From NCBI GenBank assembly GCA_030765055.1, contig CM060947.1, positions 53,724,591-53,788,590 of the forward strand: a stretch of DNA of 64,000 nt. Direction: 5' to 3'. Shown here in pieces: positions 22,825 to 36,478 of this stretch. Every line of letters starts with the position of its first letter. Within the stretch, counting starts at the first letter, position 1. This DNA comes from Mantis religiosa (lineage: Eukaryota; Arthropoda; Insecta; Mantodea; Mantidae). The notes beneath the pieces are model-generated. The model was not told the origin of the DNA and ran no database searches. It saw only the letters and a list, made by a program, of their open reading frames with translations. The translations under genes were made by a program, and so were the position numbers.

Positions 22825-23523
22825 GTGTGATCCATATAAATCTGAACCATTTCAATAGGCCATAACTTTTGAAACAATAATGGGATACACATGCAACTTT
22901 GGTAGAATATAATACACAATTGGGAGATTACATTATACTATTTACATCTCAGAGAAAATGTAGGAAGTATCCTCCACCAGCATCTATATATGTTTGTACT
23001 CGTCTCACCATATTCTCTGAGGTTTTACAGAGTTTCCTCGCCAATGTTAGTTATTTCGTTTAGAATATATTCCTTGAGAACATCAATTATCCGTGCCCTA
23101 TTCTTGTATCGACCAATTCATTCTATTGTTTTGATACCCAAACCAGAAAAAATCCGCTGAGGTTAGATCAGGGGATCTGGGCGGCCACGGACCTTTTGAG
23201 ATTATTCGAATATCAAAGAAACTGGTTACAAGCTCAATGGTGTCATTAGATGTATGGCACGTTGCTCCATCTTGCTGGAAATAACCTTCTCTCAATTCGA
23301 TATCATCCAGCTGCTGCACAAATGTCTTGAAGATGCCTACATAAACCTCAGTGTCTACAGTCGTATCATGTATAGATGCTGGTGGAGGACACTTCCAACA
23401 TTTTCTCTAAGATGTAAATAGTGTAATGTAGTCTCCCAATTGTGTATTATATTTTCCCAAAGTTGCACGTGTGTGCTATTATTGGTTCAAAAATTACGGC
23501 CTGTGGGAATGGTAATTAAAAAG
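22825..23523 (-). mobile_element. Transposon M7: fold-back derivative with about 135-bp inverted arms
   Basis: Left arm about 22855-22987 and right arm about 23371-23505 are inverted and close to 85-90 percent identical. On the minus strand the transposase C-terminus runs into the left arm normally. The right arm is an inverse copy of that same 3' end and replaces the whole N-terminal half. Both ends abut TATA. Confidence 0.8.
23050..23319 (-). pseudogene. M7 DDE transposase C-terminal fragment
   Basis: The minus-strand frame from 23319 reads YFQQDGATCHTS, the second catalytic block, and later PPRSPDLTSADFFWFGY, the third block, as in a Tc1/mariner-superfamily group common in insects. The first catalytic block and DNA-binding domain are missing because the 5' half was replaced by an inverted copy of the 3' end. 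Downstream, VRRVQTYIDAGGGYF marks the usual C-terminus near 22985. Non-functional. Confidence 0.75.
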
Positions 23524-23796
23524 TATAGGCTAAATTCTTAAGGAGGGATGTCGCATTGCAACCATTCCTGATTTAGGCTGTTTCAACAAGATTGTCCTAT
23601 CTTAAACGCCTGATAGCTTCTCTTGTTACTGAACTACGCAGTCATTTTTTTCATGTGGTTAAAGTTATTAATGACAATCATGGAATGTTATAGCGTTGAG
23701 CAACGCTGAAATTGTGAAAGAAGTGGATAATCTGTTCGCCAACTGCCAATAGCGAAAGTTATCGGGTTCTTTATAAGAGACTGTTTTCGGCCTTAA

Positions 23797-24142
23797 TTGG
23801 ATGGTATGGATCTCAGAAACATCTGGTTCCAGCAAGATGGTGCCACATGCCATACTGCTCTTAAAAACAATCGATCTTTTGAAAAAATAGTTCAGAGGTT
23901 TCATTATTCCTGTAGTGGTGATGTTAACTGGCCCCCGAGATCGTGTTATGTAACGCTATTGGATTACTTCTTGTGGGGTTATGTCAAATCTCGAGTTTAT
24001 GACAACAAGCCAGAAACAGTAAATGATCTTGTGAATAGCATTACGTTATTCGAGAAGATGCACGTAATTTACGTTCTTCTGTCATTGAAAAGTGGGTCAG
24101 CCGTATGCGAACAATCCGACAAAGGCAGGGCGGTTACTTAGC
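23797..24142 (+). pseudogene. M9 DDE transposase fragment, same superfamily group as M7
   Basis: A 114-codon plus-strand frame contains IWFQQDGATCHTA (second catalytic block) and NWPPRSCYVTLLDYFLWGY (third block), followed by SRVYDNKPETVNDL. Relatives normally have SPDLTP or SCDLTP where this copy has SCYVTL. The N-terminal half and first catalytic residue are not recognisable upstream. The copy is diverged from M7 in sequence and lies on the opposite strand, so it is an independent insertion rather than the missing half. Confidence 0.8.
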
Positions 24143-24282
24143 TTATGTTCTCTTCCAAACGTAATGACATTAACTATGCTCCAAAATTAAGAAGTAAATA
24201 AACCTCTATCATTTATAGAAGGTGCTGTATTTAAGTTCAAATAATACGAGACTTGTTGAAGGACCCTATATTATACCTATGG

Positions 24283-24731
24283 TCTAAGTGGGACATCCGC
24301 GGAAAGGCAGAGGGCGTCAGACACAAGAAGTCACGACAACGCTGAGGGCAGGGTCCATACTGTTGACCAGTTAGAAGCTCCCCAGTAGGCCAGAACTGGA
24401 GGCATGCCAACTACCTGCCACCTACCATCCTGAAATGGCCCACTAGGTCGTCCCAGAGACCGGAGACTGTCCCACTGGAGGAGCATATATCCTGCCATGC
24501 AGTGCCGCGACTTCCGCCGATACTTTCTACTCTGAAAAAGACCAACAAATGAGAGATAATGTGAAATGATAATGGAGATGAAATGGAGGGACAGGAAATC
24601 CAGAGGATGTAATTAATTTACCCAGCATCCGCCTGGTGACTCGGGAAAACCCCAGAGGCTAGCCACGGGAATCGAAACCGGACCTCCCGAATGCAGGCCA
24701 CAGACAAAACCACCTGAGCCATCACGTTCGG
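24283..24731 (-). repeat. SINE-C copy 1 (long tRNA-derived SINE)
   Basis: The minus-strand head GATGGCTCAGGTGGTTTTGT (A-box region) is followed by a B-box GGTTTCGATTCCC, then a long body with ACATCCTCTGGATTTCC and CAGAGTAGAAAGTATCG. Other copies are at 31630-32188, 40738-41243 and 57883-58348. Length of 450-560 bp is unusual for a SINE. Confidence 0.85.
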
Positions 24732-25861
24732 TTATTATTGTATATTACATACACAATTTATATATGCACATATACATTGAAATACATAAAAATATTAGAT
24801 ATAATTTCCGCTTACTTAAACAAAACTGCCTACTAACAAAATAAATTAAATGACATATTTCAGAACATTTGTTTGTCATTACACTATTTAGTAGATTATT
24901 TCAGATAAGTAAACTATAATTAAGAGAAAATAAACAAAGTTTATAATGAGTTTGCGTATATTATCTCAAAATAATTACAACTTAACAAATATAATGAAAA
25001 TATTAGTGAAGTAATGAGTTTGCGAGATAATTGTGTTTGTTCCCTGAAGGATGATGATGTTGGCAAGGTCGTTCATTAAAAAAAGAGACGGTCGGATCTT
25101 TATAATTGGAAACGCCATAAACACGGAGTGTTCTCATTAACAAAACACGATTGACGCTGCATTGTTGACCCAAATGAGAGCCAATATTTGGCTTGTTAGC
25201 CCGGCCATTTTTATTTGCTCGAAATAAAGTGCTATAGAATTGCCATCTGATTTGTAAATTAGCCGTTATGCCCCCAAATAACAGTTAACAATGCTTGGTA
25301 TTTAATGCGAGAATGCCTCAACGTGTTTTTTTATGTTAAAAATAAGGGGTAGTAGGGGGAACAACATTGGGCAAATAATTCCGCTTTCAAATGGAACGTG
25401 AAGCGCGATGGGTATTTTATGTTGGCAAGCGTGCCATTGTTGTGGGAAAAATATGTAGCTGCCAGTGGCGGCTCGCATCGTTATCACCTCAAAAGAATTT
25501 TTTTAAAGTAATGCATAACTAGGCATAGCGCTAAGAAAAACTCACCCCCCCCAGTTCAAATACCACATCAAAAGCCACCCTCTGGCTCCACTAACTGGAT
25601 ATGTATTCTCTTCTCTTTGATGATAAAGAGGCATTTTATATTCCCAGGGTAATAAATATGTTGTTAAATGTCCAGTATATTCTAGTGAAGGGACGATCAG
25701 TTAGCATACACTCTTATGAAGGTCTATGGAATAAAGTTAAGGAAAGAAAGCAATATAGATCACTATTTTTAGGCTAGAAACTGCAGCAAAATGTAGAAAA
25801 TTCATGAAATATATCACTTCAATAGCATTCGCAATATGTTTCCTATGCCCACAGAAATTAT
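24732..25861. other. Intergenic stretch including a distinctive unique-looking block (25030-25500)
   Basis: The first 300 bp are AT-rich. 25030-25500 is of more even composition, has no open frame over 61 codons, and is not shared with any other part of the window. It could be a conserved non-coding element, but the sequence alone cannot show that. Confidence 0.35.
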
Positions 25862-26078
25862 CACGCCGGCCTCGGTAGCGTAGGTGGCAGCTTTTGTGCC
25901 TCATGTTCAAGAGATCTCGAGTTCCAATGTCGGTCAGGGTAAGTTACGAGGAACAGATTTTTCCGGAGGTTTCCCTTATTATGAAAGACGAATATCGGGT
26001 AACTGTAAACTCAGTGGACTTCGGCTCATTTGAGCACCATTTCATCTACTTCATTCATCGTTCGATATGACTTAACGA
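25862..26078 (+). repeat. SINE-A copy abutting a purine microsatellite
   Basis: The head CCTCGGTAGCGTAGGTGG, a B-box remnant GAGTTCCAATGTC, the body GGTTTCCCTTATTATG and the tail TTCATCGTTCGATATGACTT are all present, in plus orientation. The tail runs into A/G-rich sequence that becomes the GAAA/GGAA microsatellite. Confidence 0.9.
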
Positions 26079-26089
26079 TAAGCACGTAT

Positions 26090-26792
<703 letters not shown>

Positions 26793-27240
26793 CAGAAAAT
26801 GTCCATCTGGCTTTCCCATTAACTTCCCGACTTAGTTCATTTTTTTAAAATACCTATTACTTTATTTTAGTCGAAATAGATATTTGTCTTATTACGTATT
26901 CTTTACAGATACAATGACAATAGAAAATTGAAACAAACTTGAGATAGTCAAATATTTAAAGTTTGGTTGTTAAAGTAATCACTTTGACATTCTATTGTTT
27001 TTATACGTCCAGAATCAAGAAAGGTAGTAACTACTTCTCATTTCTGAAAAAAGGTATTGGAAAATTAATATTTCTGATATGGTTCTTCCCACAATAAATA
27101 TGTATTTGACATAAATTTTCTGTTATAACGAGATGTATGTGTTGTAGGTAGTAATATTTTGTTTTATCCTGCATTTATAAAAATATTGACTCGAAACGAG
27201 GAGAATTTCAGTGGCTATTTCCATAAAGTTATGGAAAGGT
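26793..27240. other. AT-rich stretch without recognised features
   Basis: No gene, RNA or named repeat is visible. Confidence 0.5.
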
Positions 27241-27338
27241 AGAGTCAGACTGAAATATTCAATGCCATAGCCGGGATTTGAACCACGTGTCTTCCAGTCC
27301 CCACCCGACTTCCCTCACCCATTGAGCTACCATGGCCA
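27241..27338 (-). repeat. SINE-E copy (single orientation)
   Basis: The minus strand reads GGCCATGGTAGCTCAATGGG, an A-box region, then GTGGTTCAAATCCCGG as B box and ATGGCATTGAATATTTC, ending GTCTGACTCT. It is the un-duplicated relative of the fold-back at 15114-15297. Confidence 0.8.
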
Positions 27339-27503
27339 ATATCCCAGCACGACATTTAATCCGGCAACCGAGTCGTGTTTTTTCCCGGTAAAACACCAGG
27401 TGTTCTCATAGTCACATGACACAATTACCTTAATGGCGACGTACTGTGCTGTAAGTACTTTAAGTTACAGGCTTTGTAGTTCAAAACATTATTAGCTCGC
27501 TAT

Positions 27504-27854
27504 TTTTGTGATTTAATAAAAGCTTTTGATGTTGTTATACCAGAATTGCTTATCACTAAGTTAAAATACTGTTATTTGAGTAATAACAGTTTTAAAATAA
27601 TACAATTTTATTTGAAAGGAAGGAAGCGATTTCTTTCTGTAAATAATAGAAATTCACATCTTCTGTGCGTAACATATGTGATACCGCAAGGCTCAAGATT
27701 AGGTTCATTACTGTTTATAACACAAGTGGATCTTCGGAGTAAGAATACTTTGCCAAACATTTACTTCTTATTCAACTCTAAAACACAAATTTTAATCCGT
27801 AACTGTCAAGTTATACGTTTTTTTTTCCTTTCTAATGTTTTTGAACTAGCCTAA
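27504..27854 (+). pseudogene. Non-LTR reverse transcriptase palm fragment
   Basis: Plus-strand frame from 27504: FCDLIKAFDVVIPELLITKL is an RT block containing the first catalytic Asp (D of CDL). FYLKGRKRFLSVNN follows, then VIPQGSRLGSLLF, a diverged PQGS-L-P-LLF block. The YADD region cannot be found. This part of the enzyme precedes the region found at 758-1250, and the two fragments could belong to similar LINEs. It is truncated at both ends and inactive. Confidence 0.7.
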
Positions 27855-28650
<796 letters not shown>

Positions 28651-28889
28651 CAGGATCCAACAAATATTTACATTCAAATTCTTCCAAAGGTGCAATACGA
28701 ATTTTTAAAAAAAATAAACAACAAGAAAGGTATGCCAGACAAAACTGCATATTTTCATGAAACTGTTTCGAAAATTTTGATTTACTGAGAGACTGTTTTA
28801 CTATTTTTGATTTAAACACCATATTTTAAAGATATTTACATACCAAATAAAATGAATAACTTCACACTCCCTGATGAACATCCTGCCTC

Positions 28890-29048
28890 ACATTAAAGCG
28901 GTACCGATTTCGTATCTAGGTCACGGCGACTTATTCGGATAAGGTTGTTTCCGGAGGGTTTTCCTTATTCAAAAAATGATTGTTGGGAAACTAAACTCTA
29001 TGAACCCTGAGCTTATTTAAGCATCATTTCATTCAGACGACCTATGTT
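28890..29048 (+). repeat. SINE-A partial copy
   Basis: Plus orientation. The tRNA-like head is mostly lost, but the body (TTATTCGGATAAGGTTG, GGAGGGTTTTCCTTATTC) and tail region (GAGCTTATTTAAGCATCATTTC) match the family. Confidence 0.7.
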
Positions 29049-31629
29049 GGAGAACTTTATAAAACGCTGCCTTGCTATTCAGAAAAATAAATCGTAAATT
29101 TCCTGACAATATTAAAATTCTGGAAACTTATAGGACGTATAACATAGGGGGACGCCTCGTACACTGCTGTCTAGTGAGATCTATTGTGGATTCTATAGGC
29201 GTAGAAGGCTAAACACACGAAAGTTTCTAACACCAGCTGTCTCGAAGACCTGTCCCACTAACAGAGTTGTCCAAGATAACCCAAAACGACCTGCAAACTA
29301 AGCCCCTTTTGCTCTAATCCTTAAGGATAGTTATGACTGAAAATTTGAAATCCTGAACTAATATACTAGCCTTTTAAAATTCATACCATAGATGCAACTT
29401 AGTACAAATATGTTACAGCCCACATTTTATCAATTCCATTGTGATATTTTGAAAAATATGGTCAAATGTATTTATTTTTTGTTACGTCACCTAAAAAGTA
29501 CCTTGCGACAAAATAACTTACATTTTTATGTAATATTTTAACAAAAGGTTCTCAATATATATATATTTTTTTAATTTGCAAACGTTTCTCTGTGTCTCAA
29601 TCACTTTATGCTAAATTAACTTTTAAAGCTATGAATATGGCTTTTTTGCCCCAAAATTTGAATTTTTTGTGCTTTGAAGTAAAGAAAGTGTATTTAAATG
29701 CATCTCACAATAATACCCAGGGCAGTTTCTATTCACTGTGTCTCTATGAACGTGTGTAGCAAGTTTCATTAATCTAACACTAAAACTGCGATACAAGAAG
29801 CATTTTTAATGATGAAAAATGCTGAAATTTTAAACAGCGAGAAAACATGGATAAAGGATTAGAATTAATATCTAACACTAGCATACACGTCATTTTCAAT
29901 CTAGATCAGAGCATTTAAAAATTTTCTTGCGGATGCTATATAAGTTTTCTTCGGATTCACCAAGGCTTACACTATTTAATAGGATAAAAAGAAGAAAATG
30001 TGTTTTGTTTTTAATTTCATTAAACTTCAGTCAAACATATCCTTAAGGAAGCACCCACGCCATCTTCCGACAACGTCTCACTAGAATCACCGTGAAAAGT
30101 GAGAAAGAAGCCCAATAAGCGAAGCGAAACAGTGGTACAGCAGAAATCATCTCTGGATGTTCGAACAACTGGAGTTGAAACCAGGACGAGCCTAACACGT
30201 TACCGCAGAGCAATCTCGTCCGGTTTGGAAACTTATAGGAAAGATTGTTTTTTCCTTTCTCTATCGCGGATCTAACAGGTAGAGGAGACATCACTACAAA
30301 TTCTGATATCGAGATTTAATCGGAATATACCATTTAAGGCTTCCAGAATGCAGATGTAATCGTACTTCAAGGAAAAGGTCAGCTCCAACACGCGCAGTCG
30401 TCCTCCGTCGTAGAGTATAACATACCAGTCTATGTTTCCGAGGGTTCAAACCCAGTAAAGGGCACGGATTTTTTTACTGCAAACATTCTTTGCATGACTT
30501 CCCTCGGTAGAGAAGTAAACCAGCTGATCTTGTGTGGTAAAATGGGGCGCTGAGAAAGTTACAGTCTTTTACAGATATTTTGGCAGCTTAAGGCCATATA
30601 TAAAAAAGTTCACTTACGTACTAGCGCGTACTCTATGAAAATTACAGATCACAGCGACAGATATAAGCAAAATTTCATTATGTTTTACATAAAATCATTT
30701 CAACAGTTTATAGTTTTTCAAACATTTTTCTAACGATTTTGATTAAAAATATGTGTTTAATGTATTTATATAGCAAATAGAATCTATATACTGATCTTTT
30801 TAAATAGTCATTGAATTCTTCATACTGCATAACTGTTGTTAACCTGCAGACGTAAAGAATGAAAAGTTCTTACAAGATATGTCCTTAAGGCATGTATTAA
30901 ATAATATTTTTGGACGATAATTTTCAAGTATTTTTTATAATTTTAATTTTCATATAATTATACATGGTTTTTCAAATGGTAAGTAGCCCTTAGATGTTTG
31001 TTTTGTTTCTGCAAATAATATAGTGTCAGAGCCACCACAGTTTAAAAATATGCTTATTGCTTTAGCCACCAATAAATTAAACGTTTTTCTTTGTAAAGGG
31101 TATTTTCCTATAGATAAAATTTGGTTAACATTTTCAAACACTTATTTTGTTTTTACGTCCAGAAATATTTTGAACATTTAGCTTCAATTATTTACCATGA
31201 CTATTGCTATCAGAGTAATTTAAAACGTCAACACGTGAACGTTCAAATGCCCAGTACCTAATAGCTTGTATTTACCAAATATTGTAACTCGTCTTTGAAT
31301 TCATTTACACTTTCACATATTTAAAGCTTTCCCTAGGATGTAATTTAACCGATTTGTTTAACCTTTCAGCAGTCTCAGAGAGAGGGAGATGGAGAGAGGG
31401 TGTAACAGGCATGCATTTTCCTAATTCTAAATTTTACGAGAGGTGACGTAATTAATCTGATCACTGAAGCTTTAAAATGTTTGTTGTAAAACAACCACAA
31501 TAATAAATAAAACTGTGTTCGAAAATTTTGTACAGTATTGTTTTAAAATAGGATAGTGTTTTTTTTTTTCAAACCTGAATAGGATATCTGCATCATGCAG
31601 CACACTTGATTAAGGAGCAAAGTAAAATA
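29049..31629. other. Long AT-rich stretch, nothing firmly recognised
   Basis: A patch at 30040-30300 is GC-richer and carries an 83-codon minus-strand frame without known motifs. At 30405-30480 GAGGGTTCAAACCCAG looks like a tRNA B box within a possible tRNA-like fold, too isolated to call. Nothing else is supported over 2.6 kb. Confidence 0.45.
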
Positions 31630-32188
31630 CCGAGTGGGATGGCTCAGGAGGTAGGCCCGGGTTGGATTCCCGTGGCCGACCTACCTGTCCCTGGTTTATT
31701 TCGGAGGTTTCCCGGCTCGCTAGGCGAATGATGGGTAGGTAAATTACATCCTCCGAATTTCCTGTCCCTCCATTTCATCTCCATAATCATTTGATATCAT
31801 CTCTCACCTGGTGGTCTCTTTCAGGGTAGAAATGTCGGCGGGTGTCTCGGCGTTGCATGGCAGGATGATATGCTCTGAGGAAAACTACTTCCTCCTCCGG
31901 TAGGTTGGTTGCTGGTCTCCGCTCCTTTGCTGGGACCGACAACCAGGGACCTTTCGGGCTCCGATCACCTACCTTGGTACCGTTAGTGCTCGGCTGCTGG
32001 GCTCGTTGCAGTCCCGCTGTGGGGATGCGAGTTAGTTAGTTGCCCTGACCTGCCGGGGGAAGTCTCTATCCAAGTAAACTGTAGGGACCCTGCCCTCTGT
32101 ACTGTCGTGGCTCCTTGGGTCGGCCGCCCTCTGTCTCATTCGCCTCATCCTTCCTCCCGGGGGTGCCCCCACTTGGGGGCATAGGAAC
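31630..32188 (+). repeat. SINE-C copy 2
   Basis: Plus-strand head GGGATGGCTCAGGAGGTAGG with B box GGGTTGGATTCCC, then the family body: ACATCCTCCGAATTTCC, CATTTCATCTCCATAATC, CAGGGTAGAAATGTCGGC, and the end block CGCCTCATCCTTCCTCCC with CCACTTGGGGGCA. The middle (31870-32040) is longer than in the other copies. Confidence 0.85.
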
Positions 32189-33554
32189 AATGGGTCCAGC
32201 ATGTTGGCCTACGTACCAAATACCCTCCGTAATGAAATCTCAATTACAATCCCAACAAAGTAATATATTGTGCTTTTTTCCCCAAATAGTATTAAAGTAT
32301 CTGCATGAAATTTAAAACACACTAAGTGAGATACATATGTTAAATATTTACATAAAATGTATCAATGGGTACCCTTAACAATTGGGTACAAGAGTGAAAA
32401 TGTGTGCCCAACCGGTTCTGGTGTCATAAATATTTTGTTTCTCCCTGAAAGTAGTCACGTATTGACAACACTTTGTGCAGCCCTAACCGCTACTTTGTCC
32501 TAATCGAGGTATCGAACAGTAGCTGCAATCGATCACGAGCTGAAAGGTACCTAACGAGGAGATCTCAAATCCGGACGTCCTCCATTTTTAAGGATATCGA
32601 TTGATGCTGTAAGAGGACATCAAAGGGACCCCCCATGGGGCTACACCTTTCCTTTCCTCTGCAGTACTAGTTGCTGCTGCTGTTTATTTGTACAGCACGC
32701 TGTCTACCGAAATTAATTAGAAATGCGACTGCCCTCAAAATGTCAAGCCTCAGGATGCGATCTGTCCATGTAAACTTGACTTTACCTCGCTGCCACTGTG
32801 CAAGTGTACACTTGCTCTCCTTGTGATGTATACCTGTCCCTAGGGGCGAGAAAAAACATCTTCCTCTGACCACTTTCATTCTACATTTATAAAATTTAGT
32901 TACGAAACTTGTGCTATATGAGCATCGCTACCGCTCGAATACATTTTCCAAAAACAAGGGACAAACCGAGTTGTATATTTACATAAGGGTGGTAACGATC
33001 TCATAGGTTGACTTTTCAGGTGAGGTTTAGCGTCGATTTTTAAATATTTGTGTTTCGCGCAAACACTAGGTAAAGACATGTGCGGGATATGACCACTCCC
33101 TGATCTTCGTTTGTTTGGTTTTGCAGGTAGTGTTTCTCTAATCGAACGTAGTTGCTCAGCTAAACAGCTTGCTTCAAAATATAAAATAATAAAAAAATTG
33201 TCAGTATAAAGCACAAGTGAGTGAATTCCTATAAAAGGTTTATATGTGGTGGTTCTAACACGAGGATTTTTCATTAAAAATGCGTTGCTTACTCATGGGT
33301 AATAGAAACGTGCACTGTGCTAAGTAAAACTTGTGCTTCAGATATCAATTAGTAGCTTTAAGATTTGACCACGTATGTAGAACGTTAGTGTCACGTTCAT
33401 AAAACACTGTGTATTTATAAAATTCGTATTTTCTGTTCTAATTTTAAGATCTTAGAAAAGATTGTGCTCGATTATCATGCCACAGATATCACCAGAAAAC
33501 TTTTCACTCTGCTATTTCCGCGATTAATGGTAACGTACGCTTGCATTGCCATTG
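32189..33554. other. Intergenic stretch with one unrecognised minus-strand frame
   Basis: A 124-codon frame on the minus strand (32900-33274) shows no domain, no signal peptide that I would trust and no repeat match; its status as a gene is not supported. A 70-codon frame at 32667-32879 is likewise unrecognised. Confidence 0.4.
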
Positions 33555-34360
33555 GAAATACACGTGGCCTACGTGGTAGCACTGTATAGTGCATAGAACT
33601 CTAGTGGCAGTGAGGAGAGCTAGGACTGTTCTTGATACTTAAAACGGCGACGTATTCATTGCTAGAACAGCGTGCAATCTTTCATTTTCTCCATTTCCAT
33701 GGTCTTACACCTATTTAAATTCATAGCCAGCTGAGCGAGGCATGTGGTGATGGTACCATGGATGTGTCTAATATACGTTCCTGGATGCGACAGTTTAATG
33801 ACGGCAGAACATTGTGTGAAAACAAACCAAAACAGCTGCAGCCTCACACCAACTGGTCAGACGACATTATCCAGCGTGTGGAGAACATTCTTTAGAAGGA
33901 TCGACGATTGAGCATTTTCAGATCTTCATGCAGGATTGTGTGCACAGATCCCATGGAAATTCTAATTTTGGAGGAGATTTATGCAACTATCTTGATTTGT
34001 TGTCACAGGATTATCTACCTTCGTTGAACTGTCGCACCCAGGAACGCACATTAGACACATCCATGGTACCATCACCACATGCCTCACTCAAATGGCGATG
34101 AATTTCAATAGGTATCACACCACGAAAATGGAGATAACGAATGATTACACACCATTCTTGCAATAGAAACGTCACAATTTTAAGTGTCAAAAGCAGTCCT
34201 AACTCTCGTCACTGTCACTAGAGTTCCATGCACTGTACAATGCTGCCATCTTTATCACACATTCACAAAGAGTTAACGAGCATTTAATAGAAGTTTCTAT
34301 TTTGTTCCCAGTCCTGAAAAAAAAGAATCGGAGGTGTTATAACTTGAACGCAACTCTTAG
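33555..34360. mobile_element. Mariner M2a fold-back (head-to-head 5' ends)
   Basis: Left arm about 33555-33831 and right arm about 33991-34360 are inverted copies of a mariner 5' end including the first HTH (PIEIHRQLSEA-like, then CGDGTMDVSNVRSW-like). The spacer of about 160 nt carries second-HTH sequence in one orientation (GATCGACGATTGAGCATTTT). The right terminus has the M2 repeat TTATAACTTGAACGC; the left terminus is lost. No catalytic domain is present. Same architecture as M2b and M2c. Confidence 0.85.
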
Positions 34361-34580
34361 TACTTTTAAACGGTATAAAGTCTAGATACTTCATAAGTTA
34401 GCTTATATAATAGTTCAATAGGTAGCATTTTATGCGATAGGATTCAGGAACAGTTTAATCCTTTAACCTTATAACTTCATTGTTAGGCTCGGTTACATTT
34501 AACAGCCAATTTAATTGGTATTACCTATCCACACATTCACCCCAACATACTATGAGAAAAAATCTTATAGTTCAATATTA

Positions 34581-35855
34581 CGAGGGCTGTTCAATAAAGA
34601 ATGATCATATTTTTTGACAGTATACCTCCACTCATCCTCAAAATTTTTATGGTCCTTCTCAAAATAGTCTCCCCTGAATGCGATGCACTTGTCCCAGCGT
34701 TTCTGCCAGTCTTCAAAGACATGCTGGAAATCATTTATTGAGACCCTTCAAAATCGCCTCCGCAGCCTTCTCCACTGCTTCTGAAGATGGATAATGCCTC
34801 CCAAGAAGGCGTTTCTTCAAGTTAGGGAATAGAAAAAAGTAACATGGGGCTAAATCCGGACTATAGGGAGGGTGAGGGATGCACATCACGTTGATTTTTG
34901 CAAGATATTCAGCAACAACATTGGCAATATGCAGCCACGCATTATCATGGTGCAGCATCCAGCCTGCTTCACGGAAATGTGGTCTTTTGCGCCTGATATG
35001 GGTTTGCAATATCTTCAGGACATCCCTGTAGTATTGTCCAGTTAGTGATGTGTGTGCAGGTACAACATGCTAATAAACCATTCCATGAATATCAAAGAAT
35101 GAAATGACCATAACTTTCCCAGCAGAGGCAACCACTTTTGCTTTTTTGGAGGTTGGTGATGAAGGAGAATTCCACACTGAGCTTTGCTGTTTGCTCTCAG
35201 GACCAAAATGATGTAGCCAAGTTTCATCAGCAGTGATTACGTGATTTCAATCTCCTCTAACATGAACTTTAACTGCAAGCAGACCTGCATGCGAATGTCC
35301 TTTTGTTCGGGAATCAACAGTCATGGAACCCATCGCGCACAAATACGTCTCATGTGTAATGTTTCTGTCATCAACGTGTGGGTGGCACCCAATGAAATGT
35401 TCAGTATTTCAGAAGGTGATCTTAAGATAATTCGTCGATCCTCTCTCACAATGGAAGCAGCAGTGCTGATGTTTTCTTCCGTAAGGGCAGTTTCTGGAGC
35501 ACCGGGTCCACCTTTCTTTGAAATTGATTGTCTCCCCTCTTTAAACATTTTAAACCAGGTTCGAGCTGTCATGTAGGGAAGAACAGACTATCCATAGGCC
35601 TCCTGTAATATTGTATAGACCTGAACTGAAGATTTGTTGAGACGAAAGCAGAATTTCAAAGCAGTATATTTTTCCTCACGTGTTACCTCCATTGAAGCGG
35701 TAGGCGATGCTGAACAAGTCTGAATTTACCGGGTTCTTACAGGTAGGAACCAGGAGTACCAACAATGAAACTACTACGGCGTGTTTGTTTCACATTATGC
35801 TATCAGAATATAATAAGTTTGAATTTTAGTGTGAAAAATTATGACCGTAAAAATA
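34581..35855 (-). mobile_element. Mariner M1b, near full length
   Basis: Left inverted repeat GAGGGCTGTTCAATAAAGAATG at 34581 follows TA. The right end stops at ACCGTAAAAATAAC (about 35855), so the outer part of the right inverted repeat is missing. All transposase regions are present on the minus strand, making this the best reference for the deletions in M1a, M1c and M1d. Confidence 0.88.
34731..35680 (-). pseudogene. Mariner M1b transposase, multiply broken
   Basis: The HTH part begins near 35680. 35572-35321 reads MTARTWFKMFKEGRQSISK, then LRSPSEILNISLGATHTLM (second HTH) and RICARWVP. The first catalytic block TADETWLHHF lies near 35230-35200, and HHQPPKKQK follows in the 35227-35042 frame. 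The frame of 35009-34731 has HDNAWLH (second block, normally HDNARPH) and SPDLAPCYFFLFP, where the third catalytic Asp is Tyr. The protein ends KKRLLGRHYPSSEAVEKAAE. Several frame changes and the Asp-to-Tyr change make it inactive. Mariner D,D34D family. Confidence 0.85.
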
Positions 35856-36257
35856 ACAACTGTCAGTAACTTCATCGAAAGAAGAGGTTGAAGTCCACAT
35901 CAATGGTGATGCCCAACCTTTAGCTTGCCATCAAGAAAGAACATTCAAAATTATACAAAAGCTCAAAATAAACATTTTGTCATGAAAATGGCTTAAGCTC
36001 AAGGTATTTTAATCATATCGCTAAAGACATTTTTCAGGATTTAAAACTATTTCGAAGCATTTTTCATCTGATAAGTACGTTTTATTAAAATTATTTTGCT
36101 GAAAATGTTCTTGTTCCAAGTTTGAAATTTTATTTTACTCGTGGTCTGTTTTCTCTCCCTCTTGATCTGCCTCTCCTTTTTGGATTTAAAATAAATTTGT
36201 ATTTTCAGAGAAATCTCAGGATGGAGGTTTAAGTTAAAATGCGATGTATATATTTTA
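35856..36257. other. AT-rich stretch without recognised features
   Basis: No gene or repeat recognised. Confidence 0.5.
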
Positions 36258-36478
36258 AGTTTACCGACGTTGTCACATATCGGACGATGAATGAAATTGG
36301 TGAAAGAACGCTCAAATGAGCCAAAGGTCCTTTGAAATTAGAGTTAGCCGACAATCACCTTACATAATAAGAGAATATTTCGTAAAAAACACTTATCCAG
36401 ATAACTTACTCTGACCAAAATTCAAATTCGGGGCCTCCCGAACGTTAGGCAGCCACGCCACCATCTACGTGCGCGATG
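36258..36478 (-). repeat. SINE-A diverged copy
   Basis: The minus strand carries the head remnant at 36478-36420 (AGATGGTGGCGTGGCTGCC), the body TAAGTTATCTGGATAAGTG and the tail CATCGTCCGATATGTGACA. Point changes throughout suggest an older copy. Confidence 0.8.

Noticed and set aside
30405..30480. Possible tRNA-like sequence with B box GGGTTCAAACCC
   Set aside because: Acceptor stem and A box are not convincing, and no second copy exists in the window.
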